From Mesonia phycicola (lineage in GTDB: Bacteria; Bacteroidota; Bacteroidia; Flavobacteriales; Flavobacteriaceae): 64,000 nucleotides of DNA. The notes below the pieces were generated by a model, which saw only the letters and a program-made list of their open reading frames with translations, made no database searches and was not told the origin of the DNA. The translations under genes were made by a program, and so were the position numbers. The stretch covers positions 62,001 through 126,000 of the forward strand of contig NZ_FQYY01000003.1 of assembly GCF_900141885.1 (NCBI RefSeq), in the 5' to 3' direction. Shown here in pieces: positions 52,231 to 61,791 of the stretch. The first letter of the stretch is position 1; the number at the start of each line of letters is the position of its first letter.

Positions 52231-54546
52231 TTATTTTTGAAAACGTTCTACACTCTTCAACCTTAATTTTAATAGTCCAAATACCCCAATTGCAGATATA
52301 GCCAATACAGAAATCTCTACCATAGTATCTGCCCCTCTAAAGTCTACTAAAATTACATTTACTACATTTTTTCCGTGTGCTAACAAGTAAGAGTTTTTGG
52401 CATAAAAATCACTTATCTCACTATTTACAGGCTGAGCTAAAACTTCTAAAGCTAAAATGGAAATTAAACCCCCAAATGCAATTGAAAGTATACCATCTCT
52501 AATTCTCATTTTATAATCAGAAAGGTTTAAATACTTCGGAAGTTTATATAACACCAACACAAATAAAATTACAGTTAATGTGTCTATTGCAAATTGGGTC
52601 ATTGCTAAATCTGGTGCGCTATAAAAAACAAACAACAAACAAATTGAATATCCCATAATCCCTGTAGAAACTACAGCTGCCAATCTAGATTTGGCAAAAA
52701 CTATTAACCCTATAGATAGTACTAAAATGGTTAAAATAACCACCTCATAAACTGTTATTCTTGCAAAAGAAGAATAATCTACCTTATAAGTGGTTCCGTC
52801 TAAGAGCGTGAAACCCATTAAAGAAATTAAAAACAGAACAATTATGGAAATATAATTTCTAAGGTATCCGCTTTGAAAAGTGCTGGTCCAAAAACCAGAA
52901 AAATTAGTAAATCCTAAAACTACATTTTCTATAATAGACTTAGGTGACAGCTTATCAAATTTGGCAATAAATTGCTCTAACTTTTTAGAAGGCTTCAGTA
53001 AAAAATAAAGTAGTAAACCAGAACCTATAGTAAGTGCACTTAATCCTAAAACTGGAGTAAATCCGTGCCAAAGTTTTAAATGAATTTCTGAAGTATTTAA
53101 ACCCGTAGTTTGCACTATTGGTTTTACTAAAGAATCTTGAAGTAAAAAGGGAAAAACACCAAAAACAAAACCTGCTACCGCTAATAAAACAGGAGGAAAC
53201 CATAATAAAAAATGAGGAAACTTCACTTTTTCAAACTTTTCTGGTAGTTTTCCTACAAATGGTTTAACACCCGCAACATATCCTGCATACGAGATTAAAA
53301 CATTGGTGATAATAGCAAATGCTGTTAATAATATGGCAGAATTCTCTAAATGAAGAGTACCCTCGTAAATTAAATCTTTTCCTACAAAACCTATACTTGG
53401 CGGAATACCAGCATTAGATATTGCTGCTAAAATACCTGCTATTGCAACTGGTAACATTACTTTTCTTAATCCTGATAATTGTGTGATATCTCTAGTACCT
53501 GCTTGATGGTCTACTACTCCTGTTACCATAAAAAGCGTTGCTTTATACAAAGCGTGAACAATAATAAATACCCCTGCAGCAAGAAAAGATTCTTGAGTAC
53601 CTAACCCAATTAAGAACACCAAAATACCTAAAGCAGATATTGTAGAATATGCTAATACTCCTTTCATATCTGTTCTAAAAAGACAGTGAAACGCAGAGTA
53701 AACCATAGTTATTAAACCTACAATAGTTAAAGTAGTATTCCAAAAATTAGTAGACCCCATTAGCGGACTTAGCCTAAACAACAAATAAATACCAGCTTTT
53801 ACCATAGTTGCAGAATGTAGATAGGTAGAAACGGGAGTTGGCGCTTTCATTGCACCTGGTAACCAGAAATGAAACGGAAATTGAGCAGATTTTGTAAAGG
53901 CCGCTCCAAAAATTAAACAACCTACTAGTAAATAATAATCACTATTAGCTATTAAATCTTTATGCTGCAGCATTTCAGAAATATCATAAGTACCAGTTAT
54001 ACTCCCTAAAACCAAACCTCCGGCTAATAACAACAAGCCTCCTAAACCAGTTATCCCTAGTGCTGTAAAAGCAGATTTTCTAGAGGCTAAACTTGTATTA
54101 TTAAAACCAATTAAGAAGAATGAGCTTATGCTTGTTAACTCCCAAAAAACAAAGAGAGATATTAGGTTATCAGAAAGTACTAAACCTAACATTGCCGCCA
54201 TAAATACAGCTAAGTAGCCGTAAAATCTATCTAAGTAATTATTCCCTTTTAAATATGCAGATGTGTAAGCAAATACCAAAGTACCAATACCCGTAATCAT
54301 TAAACTAAATAATAAAGACAGACCATCTAGTGTAAAACTTAAATTAATACCTAAAGACGGAATCCACTCATAAGTTTTATGTACAATCTCATTGTTCGAA
54401 ATATCTTTTATAAATCGAACAAAATAAATAAATAGGCTTAATGGAATAAGCGCAGGCAGTAATGCAAGTTTGCCGCTTACAATGTTTTTTCCTCCAAAAA
54501 ATAGGAGTATAGCAAAGACAAAACCTGTTAATATAGCTATTAGCAT
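52231..54546 (-). CDS. mrpA: Mrp Na+/H+ antiporter subunit A
   Basis: The 771-residue protein is the large NuoL-like subunit: LFVFWELTSISSFFLIGF with the key Glu, TKSAQFPFHFWLPGAMKAPTPV, SYLHSATMVKAGIYLL, then the C-terminal MnhB-like extension (DLAMTQFAIDTLTVILFV and DFRGADTMVEISVLAISAIG). Together with B-G it exchanges Na+ for H+ and supports sodium and pH tolerance, typical for a marine habitat. A TATATTTG -7 element lies 19 bp upstream. Confidence 0.96.
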   Translation of the reverse strand: MLIAILTGFVFAILLFFGGKNIVSGKLALLPALIPLSLFIYFVRFIKDISNNEIVHKTYEWIPSLGINLSFTLDGLSLLFSLMITGIGTLVFAYTSAYLKGNNYLDRFYGYLAVFMAAMLGLVLSDNLISLFVFWELTSISSFFLIGFNNTSLASRKSAFTALGITGLGGLLLLAGGLVLGSITGTYDISEMLQHKDLIANSDYYLLVGCLIFGAAFTKSAQFPFHFWLPGAMKAPTPVSTYLHSATMVKAGIYLLFRLSPLMGSTNFWNTTLTIVGLITMVYSAFHCLFRTDMKGVLAYSTISALGILVFLIGLGTQESFLAAGVFIIVHALYKATLFMVTGVVDHQAGTRDITQLSGLRKVMLPVAIAGILAAISNAGIPPSIGFVGKDLIYEGTLHLENSAILLTAFAIITNVLISYAGYVAGVKPFVGKLPEKFEKVKFPHFLLWFPPVLLAVAGFVFGVFPFLLQDSLVKPIVQTTGLNTSEIHLKLWHGFTPVLGLSALTIGSGLLLYFLLKPSKKLEQFIAKFDKLSPKSIIENVVLGFTNFSGFWTSTFQSGYLRNYISIIVLFLISLMGFTLLDGTTYKVDYSSFARITVYEVVILTILVLSIGLIVFAKSRLAAVVSTGIMGYSICLLFVFYSAPDLAMTQFAIDTLTVILFVLVLYKLPKYLNLSDYKMRIRDGILSIAFGGLISILALEVLAQPVNSEISDFYAKNSYLLAHGKNVVNVILVDFRGADTMVEISVLAISAIGVFGLLKLRLKSVERFQK

Positions 54547-54564
54547 AATTTTTTAGTAGGATAA

Positions 54565-54572
54565 CAAATATA
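54565..54572 (-). promoter_or_regulatory. Probable -7 element of the mrp-bio operon
   Basis: The minus strand has TATATTTG 19 bp before the mrpA ATG. No TTTG at the usual -33 spacing. Confidence 0.5.
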
Positions 54573-54722
54573 ATGGTAATAATTGATTTAACCGTACCTA
54601 AACGCCTTATACACTATGGGTTTAACAACATCATAACATTTTAAATGTTAATGCTTTTTTAAAATTTTAACAACTATTAACCTTTAGATATAAGATTAAC
54701 ATTATCTATAAAATTACTAGGA

Positions 54723-54748
54723 CTTTTCTTCTAAATAAAGAAGAAAAG
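54723..54748. terminator. Hairpin after the small membrane protein gene
   Basis: A 9-bp stem (cttttcttc 54723-54731 with gaagaaaag 54740-54748) between the small membrane gene and mrpA. T-run support is weak, so the terminator role is tentative. Confidence 0.4.
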
Positions 54749-54817
54749 CCCTAATTGTATATTTTGCTATTCCATGTATTTTAATACATCAAACAGACAT
54801 AAAGAATTTCCAGAAAA

Positions 54818-55258
54818 TTAAAACCAAGCAGCCCAAGGAATCATTGCTAACATTGCTATTAATGCTAGAGGGTAAAAAATAGCTAATGTTTTAAATTTTG
54901 GAGCTGAAGACAATTTCTTTTTATGCTTAGAATAACCTATTGTAATTAATGCGATTGCTACAATCATTAATAAAGGATGCTCTACGTTGTAAAGTCTTAA
55001 AACACTATCTCCCATTATATCTTTTACAGGAATACCTTCTGTAAACCAAACAATTTTTGGAGAAAGGAAAAATAAAATTATCCCTATAAGCAATTGAATA
55101 TGCGTACATATTAATGCAAACAAAGAAACTCTAAAATCTTTTGGCGCATAAGATCTTTTGGTAACTGCACCTACTATAGCATTTAAGGTTGCTAAAACAA
55201 CTACTAATAATACTAAATATGCCCAATAAGAGTGAAGGTGATAAATTGCTGTATACAT
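54818..55258 (-). CDS. Small four-helix membrane protein, cytochrome b-like
   Basis: The 146-residue protein has about four membrane helices with histidines at HLHSYWAYL, CTHIQLLIG and VEHPLLMIV that could bind haem, which is why flavobacterial relatives are sometimes labelled cytochrome b. The conserved KIVWFTEG loop is typical of the family. No haem binding is proved by sequence. It stands alone between mrpA and the third TonB receptor. Confidence 0.7.
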   Translation of the reverse strand: MYTAIYHLHSYWAYLVLLVVVLATLNAIVGAVTKRSYAPKDFRVSLFALICTHIQLLIGIILFFLSPKIVWFTEGIPVKDIMGDSVLRLYNVEHPLLMIVAIALITIGYSKHKKKLSSAPKFKTLAIFYPLALIAMLAMIPWAAWF

Positions 55259-55303
55259 AACTTTATTTTTTTTGAAGTGTAAAGATAATTTTTTTACACA
55301 AAA

Positions 55304-55332
55304 AAACCGCTACTATTAGTAGCGGTTTTTAG
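55304..55332 (-). terminator. Terminator after the TonB receptor's upstream neighbour region
   Basis: A stem (accgctacta 55307-55316 with tagtagcggt 55318-55327) with A-run and T-run flanks, 26 bp past the receptor stop codon on the minus strand, ends the receptor transcript. Confidence 0.85.
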
Positions 55333-55357
55333 AAGATATATTATAATGTTATACTTC

Positions 55358-57982
55358 TTAGAATGAATACTTCACTGCAAAATTCCAAGTAAGACCATTA
55401 CCATAATAGTAACCGTAGTTATCTTTAATTGAAATATATTCGTGATCTAACACATTGTATATGTTAGCAGATAACTGAACTTTGTTATCTCCTAAGTTCA
55501 GGTTGTAAGAACCTCCTAAATCAAATAATGAATAAGGATTTAATTTTTCAGTTTCATAATCATCACCAACTGCAACAGCTAAACCTAAATCTTCTACATC
55601 AACTTGACCATACATATCTGCATAGTAGTTCCAGTTTACGTACATTGAAAATTTGTTAGCAATAATATCGTAATTAGCACCTAAACCTGCACTAGTTTGA
55701 GGAGCTCTACCTACTTTAACACCAGATAAGTCTCCAGAAATCTCATCTACAAATTCTGATGTATCATCATTTCTAATTCTAATTGGGGTACTACCATCAT
55801 ACTCCCAGTTACCTGCAGTTGCATAACCTGTTAAAGTTAAGTCTTCCATAACTCTCCACTTAGCATCAATCTCTAAACCTTTATGTAATTGAGCGATATC
55901 TGAAAATAAGAAAGTTGCATTTTCTATATCTTGGTAAGAACCAGATGCATTTAAGAATCTATTTTCCCATTTAGTATGGTAAGCATTTAAGTTAACTTGG
56001 AAGTTTCCAGTTTCAAAACGGTAACCTGCTTCAAAACCAACAATCTCTTCGTTATCTACTTCTGGATCTGCTAATTCTGTATTATCACTATAGCTTGGGT
56101 AGATATTATCTAAAAATGGTTGTCTAGAATATTTTCCTGCATTAGCAAAAATTGTATTTCCTTCCATAAACGCCCAAGACGCCCCACCTTTTACATTGTA
56201 TCCTGTTTTGTTTACAGTTTTAGATTCTCTAGTTTCTGCAAAGTTACCTCTATCTTCTCTCTTATATGATTGGTTAGAAAGAGACCCTTGTGCAAATACA
56301 GAGAATTCATCGTTAGCCCACTCTACTTGACCAAAACCTCCTTGGTAATTAATATTTTCAGAGTAATCGTAGTCAACTCTTTCTCCTTCATCTGCATAGT
56401 TAAATAATGCTGACCAAGGGTCTGGGTTAAATGTTTCTGTTACCGTATGGTTTTCATCACCTCCAAAGTTCTCGATTCTACCTTGAAGACCTAACAAGTC
56501 TGTTAATTGTCTAAAGTGATCTCCTCTATAAAATCTAATATCTGCACCTACATTAAATGTTAAGTTTTTTAATGTATCATACTCGTAGTTAACTACAGAA
56601 CCATACCAAGCGTGATTGTTTACAGATGCTCTTAATAACGCTCCGTTATAACCTTGACTGTAACCACCTTCTATTGTTTGGTTGTATTCTTCTACATATG
56701 TCCAGTCTATTAAACCGTTATGCGTATCATAAGCTCCGTCTAGATTATCACCTTCAACGTCTCCTGGGTAGTCTATATAACTAGGACTGTTTCCGTAAGT
56801 TCCTGTTCCTCCACCTCTACCAAAAGAAGCATAAACAACTGTAGATAGGTTAGAGTTTTCAGAAATATCCCAATCCCAGTTTAAGTTCATCACTGGTTTA
56901 TGGTAGTAATTTCTTCTAGAAGTTAAATACTCTCCGTTATTAAAACCGTAGTTATCGTTATATCTTGTTCCATATTCATCATACAATTCTAAATCTTTTG
57001 AATAGTTTTGATCGTGCCATTGTGGAGCTCCAGTAACTAAGAAGTTGAAATTGTGATCTCCTGCTTTTTTACCAACTGAAAAGAAATAGTTTTGACCTTC
57101 ACCTTTAGTACCATTAGCGTATTTGCTATGAGCTTTCCAGTAATCTACTAAGAAAGAAAATCCCCATCCGTTATCATTCATTCCTGTATCGTAAGAAACA
57201 GTTCCTTTCATGTAACTACCGTTACCTACCATAACTCTAGCAAAACCACCTTCTGTTCTATTAGTTGCTTTAGTTACTATGTTAACCGTACCTCCAACTG
57301 AAGATATTGCTAATTTTGAAGAACCTAAACCTCTTTGTACTTGAACAGCATTTGCTATATCTGTAATACCTGCCCAGTTAGACCAGTACATATTACCATC
57401 TTCCATTCCGTTAATTGGCTGACCATTTAATAAGAAAGCAGTATTTGACTGACCAAAACCTCTAACAAACATTTGAGAATCTCCAAAACCTCCAGAAGCA
57501 CCAGCTACATAAATGTTTGGAGTGTTTTTTAATACTTGAGGAAACTCTACGTTACCAACAGCTCTCTGCTGAATTTCTGCTCTTGTTATTGTAGAAGCAG
57601 CAATTGGAGTTTTTCTATCTTGTTGTAAATCAATAACCCCTCTACCAACCACAACAATCTCGTTAAGAGCATTATCATCTGCAGTTAAGTTAATTTGTCC
57701 TAGCTCAACAGTTTCTCCATCTTTTACACTAAAAGAAACTTTTTGTTTAGCAAAACCTATATAGGTAATTACTATTTCTCCTTCTAGATTCCCTTCACCT
57801 ACATTTAGGGTGAACATTCCATCAAAATCTGTAGTGGTACCATTAGAGGTTCCAGCTACCATTACGTTTGCTCCCAATAAAGGAGTACCATTTTCAGAAT
57901 CTACAACAGACCCTTTAATAGTACCTTGAGCAAAAATTACACTCGTTGCTAAAAGCAACAACATTGTAAACAGTTTTTTCAT
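55358..57982 (-). CDS. TonB-dependent receptor with carboxypeptidase-like N-terminus
   Basis: From the ATG at 57982 the protein is 874 residues with a signal peptide (LLLLATSVIFAQ), a CarboxypepD-reg domain (GSVVDSENGTPLLGANVMVA), a plug domain (QMFVRGFGQSNTAFLLNGQ; GLGSSKLAISSVGGTVNIVT) and a large barrel. A longer frame from 58027 adds 15 residues without signal character and is rejected. There is no SusD partner and no riboswitch, so the ligand cannot be told from context. Confidence 0.9.
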   Translation of the reverse strand: MKKLFTMLLLLATSVIFAQGTIKGSVVDSENGTPLLGANVMVAGTSNGTTTDFDGMFTLNVGEGNLEGEIVITYIGFAKQKVSFSVKDGETVELGQINLTADDNALNEIVVVGRGVIDLQQDRKTPIAASTITRAEIQQRAVGNVEFPQVLKNTPNIYVAGASGGFGDSQMFVRGFGQSNTAFLLNGQPINGMEDGNMYWSNWAGITDIANAVQVQRGLGSSKLAISSVGGTVNIVTKATNRTEGGFARVMVGNGSYMKGTVSYDTGMNDNGWGFSFLVDYWKAHSKYANGTKGEGQNYFFSVGKKAGDHNFNFLVTGAPQWHDQNYSKDLELYDEYGTRYNDNYGFNNGEYLTSRRNYYHKPVMNLNWDWDISENSNLSTVVYASFGRGGGTGTYGNSPSYIDYPGDVEGDNLDGAYDTHNGLIDWTYVEEYNQTIEGGYSQGYNGALLRASVNNHAWYGSVVNYEYDTLKNLTFNVGADIRFYRGDHFRQLTDLLGLQGRIENFGGDENHTVTETFNPDPWSALFNYADEGERVDYDYSENINYQGGFGQVEWANDEFSVFAQGSLSNQSYKREDRGNFAETRESKTVNKTGYNVKGGASWAFMEGNTIFANAGKYSRQPFLDNIYPSYSDNTELADPEVDNEEIVGFEAGYRFETGNFQVNLNAYHTKWENRFLNASGSYQDIENATFLFSDIAQLHKGLEIDAKWRVMEDLTLTGYATAGNWEYDGSTPIRIRNDDTSEFVDEISGDLSGVKVGRAPQTSAGLGANYDIIANKFSMYVNWNYYADMYGQVDVEDLGLAVAVGDDYETEKLNPYSLFDLGGSYNLNLGDNKVQLSANIYNVLDHEYISIKDNYGYYYGNGLTWNFAVKYSF

Positions 57983-58139
57983 TTTGCAGTTATGTTTAGT
58001 ATTTGATTTGCCGTGCAAAAAAAACAATTACTTAGCTATTAAGTTTTAACTCGCCATTAACAGTCAATCTTCAATGTTAAGGAATTGTTATGCACGCACA
58101 ATAGTTAGCGTTGCAATATATACAGAAAAGTTGTAAAAC

Positions 58140-59396
58140 CTAAAGAATTTTGTTAGGTATCTTTTTAAATGGAATAGAATCTAGCTCTGATTTTAGTTTC
58201 TCTATAAAAACAAAATAGTCAGGCTTTAATATTTCTTTTAATGGTTCTGAGCTTGGTAAATCTTGTTTATAAGGGTCTACTTGCTCTCCATAAACCCAGA
58301 AACGATAACACACATGAGGACCTGTAGCTAAACCTGTACTTCCTACAAAACCTATTACATCTCCTTGCTTAACACGCTGCCCTACCTTTACATTTCTTTT
58401 AGACATGTGTAGGTATTGTGTAGTGTATTTATCGTTATGCCTTACTTTTACATAATTACCATTACCACTTGTGTAGCTAGATTTTATAACAACACCATCT
58501 GCCGTTGACCAAATTGGCGTACCAGTGGGAGCTGCATAATCTGTACCTTTATGTGCTTTCCATCTTTTTTGTACAGGATGAAATCTTCTTTTTGTATATC
58601 TAGATGATATTCTAGAAAACTTTAATGGTGCTTTTAAGAAGAAACTTTGTAGTGAATTAGCTTCTTCATCATAATACTTAGCGTAACCGCTAATACTATC
58701 ATTACCATATTCAAAAGCAAAATATGGATTTTTATAATGAGTTAATACTGCTGCTTCAATATTCTCTATTCCAGCATAAACCGTATCATTTATATATTTT
58801 TCATTATAAATTAATTTAAACTGATCTCCTTTTTGAATTTTAAAGAAATCTATCTTCCATCTATAAATATCTGCTATTTTATCTGTTAAAGCTATACTTA
58901 AACCTTCATTATCCATTGCTCCAGAAAGAGAAGAAGTAATAACTCCAGAAGCAAACTTACGTTTTATAGTTACCGGTTTTTTTGCGGTGTAGGCATTTAT
59001 TGTATCATTTAGATCTATTACAGTGTAGTTTATTCTATCATTTTCATAAATAAAAGCTTTTACTGTAGCACTTGTATCTTTTGTTTTAAGTATAGTATAT
59101 GGTTTGCCTGCTATAATTTTGGCTGGATTAAAAGTATCCATCACTTTTTCTGATATTCTAAAAACATCTCCGCGACTTACACCATTAGCATCCATAATAG
59201 CACCAAAGCTATCTCCAGATTTTATAGTATCTCTTACTACTTGGTAATTATCTAACACGTAACCATACTCTTTAACCGGAGGTGGTGTTTTTTTTACGTT
59301 AGAAATTTTATTTTTATTTTCTGATTTTTTATCATCTTGGCAAGAGTATAAAACAACAGAAAAAATAAGCGCTACTACAATATATATATTTCTCAA
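58140..59396 (-). CDS. M23 family peptidoglycan metallopeptidase lipoprotein
   Basis: The 418-residue protein starts with a lipoprotein signal (LIFSVVLYSCQDD), then a LysM/OapA-like region, and the C-terminal LytM domain with zinc ligands in HKGTDYAAPTGTPIW and QYLHMSKRNV and a last His in GPHVCYRFWVYG. It cuts peptidoglycan cross-links in the periplasm. It is downstream of the DUF3108 gene in the same direction. Confidence 0.93.
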   Translation of the reverse strand: MRNIYIVVALIFSVVLYSCQDDKKSENKNKISNVKKTPPPVKEYGYVLDNYQVVRDTIKSGDSFGAIMDANGVSRGDVFRISEKVMDTFNPAKIIAGKPYTILKTKDTSATVKAFIYENDRINYTVIDLNDTINAYTAKKPVTIKRKFASGVITSSLSGAMDNEGLSIALTDKIADIYRWKIDFFKIQKGDQFKLIYNEKYINDTVYAGIENIEAAVLTHYKNPYFAFEYGNDSISGYAKYYDEEANSLQSFFLKAPLKFSRISSRYTKRRFHPVQKRWKAHKGTDYAAPTGTPIWSTADGVVIKSSYTSGNGNYVKVRHNDKYTTQYLHMSKRNVKVGQRVKQGDVIGFVGSTGLATGPHVCYRFWVYGEQVDPYKQDLPSSEPLKEILKPDYFVFIEKLKSELDSIPFKKIPNKIL

Positions 59397-59420
59397 AAGG
59401 GTTATTATTTATAGGGTAGG

Positions 59421-59428
59421 CAAAATTA
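59421..59428 (-). promoter_or_regulatory. Probable -7 element of the M23 peptidase gene
   Basis: The minus strand reads TAATTTTG, with TTG 20 bases upstream (59451-59449), close to the Bacteroidota consensus; the ATG is 25 bp on. Confidence 0.5.
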
Positions 59429-59490
59429 TTTAAAGCAATACACCTATACAACTATAATACTTTAAAATTATTACTGAAATGAACAAGTAA

Positions 59491-60267
59491 TTAATCTACA
59501 ATTACCTTAAATGGGTGAGCTAAACCTTTAAAAGCTTCTAAATCTGCTTCTAAAGAGCCTACAGCTAGATCTGCTTTAATTTTTAAAGGAATTTTGTTTT
59601 CATCATTACTTACCCAAAATGTTAAGCTTTCTTCTTCTTTAAAAATTCTATCTGCTTGAACATAAGGCCTAAACTTAAGAGAGTTTATTTTTCCGAATTT
59701 AGTTTTGAGAACTTCATGACCTAAAAAAACAGTTTTAAATTTATAGTTTTCATTATCAAAAAATAAGTCTACAAAAATCTCATCTCCTTTTTTTAAATTA
59801 TCTATATCTATTTTGTTTCTTAAATAATAAAATACAGACAGCATATCTTGCACATTAGATTTTGTGCTAAATGTTTCTTCTTTATTATTTTCAAGGTTTT
59901 TTACTTTTGCTTTGTTTGAAGCTTGATCAAAATAAATAATTTTATTTTTTGTGTGTCCGCCTTCATTAATATCTCTTACAAATTTTAGTGGCAAATCTGT
60001 ATCTTGCTCAATATAGGTTTCATAATTATCATCTACTTTAAAAAATACATCTAACAAACCTGTAGATTTTCCTTTACCTATCACGTGATAAACTTTTTTA
60101 GATTCAAAAGTTTCACTCTTTGTTTCTAAAGTTGCATAACTAGCATTAAACCAACCGTAATGAATTCTGAATTTAAACCACTCACCACCTTGGTATGACT
60201 TTTTTTGAGCCCTTGCAGGTATTGTTAACAGTGAGCTTAAAAAAAGAAAAAAAATGATTTTTTTCAT
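59491..60267 (-). CDS. DUF3108 family exported protein
   Basis: The 258-residue protein has a signal peptide (ending TIPARAQ) and a beta-rich body: GEWFKFRIHYGWFNASYATL, KSTGLLDVFFKVDDNYET, RPYVQADRIFKEEESLTFWV. This matches DUF3108, small periplasmic proteins of unknown function, possibly lipid or polymer carriers by fold similarity to LolA-like barrels (inference). It precedes the M23 peptidase gene. Confidence 0.85.
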   Translation of the reverse strand: MKKIIFFLFLSSLLTIPARAQKKSYQGGEWFKFRIHYGWFNASYATLETKSETFESKKVYHVIGKGKSTGLLDVFFKVDDNYETYIEQDTDLPLKFVRDINEGGHTKNKIIYFDQASNKAKVKNLENNKEETFSTKSNVQDMLSVFYYLRNKIDIDNLKKGDEIFVDLFFDNENYKFKTVFLGHEVLKTKFGKINSLKFRPYVQADRIFKEEESLTFWVSNDENKIPLKIKADLAVGSLEADLEAFKGLAHPFKVIVD

Positions 60268-60571
60268 ATTGTAAAGTTAGGTTAGTATAAATATTACAAA
60301 ACATACGGTTTCAAATACTATTCCAAATATATCAAAAAGAAAAAGCCCTATCAAAAATTTGATAGGGCTTGTCCTTATTAACCAACTAAAACTTAAATTT
60401 ATGAAAAAAAATCTTTCTCAAAATCATTTTTGGTAACCACTCCAAAAATGCTGGGCAAAAGTATAACAGTAACACCTAGTACGCAACCTTAATTTTACAT
60501 TTAACTATTTACAATGTAAATAATTATAAAATTCTTGTTTTAGCTAACAATAATTTAATGATTTCTTAAAA
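60268..60571. other. Intergenic region with terminator, short frame and hairpin
   Basis: A 13-bp perfect stem at 60343-60355 with 60358-60370 forms the terminator for hppD on the minus strand (T-run beyond 60340). On the plus strand, ATG at 60401 opens a 11-codon frame (MKKNLSQNHFW) ending in TAA at 60436, followed by a 7-bp hairpin (60427-60433 with 60442-60448). It looks like the start of a secreted protein signal sequence left behind. The remainder is AT-rich without further features. Confidence 0.5.
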
Positions 60572-61732
60572 TTATAATGTTCCTCTCAAACTTTGCTCTC
60601 TTTCTATAGACTCAAAAAGGGCTTTGAAATTACCTGCGCCAAAGCCTTTTGCTCCCATTCGTTGAATTATCTCAAAGAAAAGTGTTGGTCTATCTTCTAC
60701 AGGCTTAGTAAATATTTGTAATAAATAACCTTCTTCATCGGCATCTATCATAATACCAAGACTCTTTAATTTTTCTATATCTTCTCTTAATTCGTGGTCG
60801 TGGTCTGCTAATCTTTTAGGTACAGCTTGGTAATAAGTTTCTGGTGGAGTTGATAAAAACTCTATCCCTCTTTCTCTTAATGCTGCAACGGTAGAAATAA
60901 TATCGTCTGTTGCAACGGCTATATGTTGCACTCCCGGACCTTCATAAAAATCTAAATATTCTTCAATTTGAGATTTTTTAATTCCTTCTGCTGGTTCATT
61001 AATAGGAAATTTTATTCTTCCGTTACCATTACTCATTACTTTACTCATTAAAGCTGAATAATCTGTATGTATTTGTTTATCATCAAAAGAAAGGAAATTT
61101 ACAAAACCCATTACATCTTCATACCATTTTACCCAAGTATTCATCTCTCCCCAACCTACGTTACCAACCATATGATCAATGTATTTTAAACCTACTGGTT
61201 CTGGATTGTATGGAGAATTCCACTCTACAAAACCTGGCAGAAAGGTACCTGTGTAGTTTTTTCGTTCTACAAACATATGAACCGTTTCACCATAAGTATA
61301 AATTCCTGCTCTTACTACTTCACCATGTTCATCTTTTTCTACAGTTGGCTCCATAAAAGATTTAGCTCCACGTGCGGTAGTTTCTTCCCAAGCACTTTTT
61401 GCATCTTCTACCCATAACGCAACCACTTTAACCCCATCTCCGTGCTTTACAATATGATCATTAATTGGGTTACTTGAATTTAAAGGGGTAGTTAGTACTA
61501 GTCTTATTTTGTCTTGTTTTAACACATAAGATACAGTTTCTCTACTCCCTGTCTCTAAACCTTTATACGCATAAGACTGAAAACCGAAAGCTGATTTATA
61601 AAAGTGAGCCGCTTGTTTAGCGTTACCTACATAAAACTCTACGTAATCTGTACCCATAAGCGGAAGAAAATCTTCTGCGCCTTCAAAAATTTTTTCTAAT
61701 CCGTAATCTACGTTCTTTATATCTTTACTCAT
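60572..61732 (-). CDS. hppD: 4-hydroxyphenylpyruvate dioxygenase
   Basis: The 386-residue enzyme has the iron ligands His187 (YIDHMVGN), His270 (GVQHIAVATDD) and Glu354 (TLFFEIIQRMG), with the C-terminal GNFKALFESIEREQ helix that closes over the active site. It converts 4-hydroxyphenylpyruvate to homogentisate in tyrosine breakdown. It follows hmgA after 59 bp, in one operon. Length and ligands agree with the family. Confidence 0.97.
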   Translation of the reverse strand: MSKDIKNVDYGLEKIFEGAEDFLPLMGTDYVEFYVGNAKQAAHFYKSAFGFQSYAYKGLETGSRETVSYVLKQDKIRLVLTTPLNSSNPINDHIVKHGDGVKVVALWVEDAKSAWEETTARGAKSFMEPTVEKDEHGEVVRAGIYTYGETVHMFVERKNYTGTFLPGFVEWNSPYNPEPVGLKYIDHMVGNVGWGEMNTWVKWYEDVMGFVNFLSFDDKQIHTDYSALMSKVMSNGNGRIKFPINEPAEGIKKSQIEEYLDFYEGPGVQHIAVATDDIISTVAALRERGIEFLSTPPETYYQAVPKRLADHDHELREDIEKLKSLGIMIDADEEGYLLQIFTKPVEDRPTLFFEIIQRMGAKGFGAGNFKALFESIEREQSLRGTL

Positions 61733-61791
61733 TACTTAATTTATTGGGGTTAAGTTTATTTTATAATTTTTATTAACTGTAAATTTTATAT

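Noticed and set aside
52985-53203. 72-residue frame within mrpA on the same strand
   Set aside because: Alternative frame of mrpA; composition (Ser/Phe/Cys-rich) is not protein-like.
58140-60267. M23 and DUF3108 genes as a cell-wall toxin system
   Set aside because: Both have ordinary housekeeping-type domains and no immunity gene or secretion domain is present.
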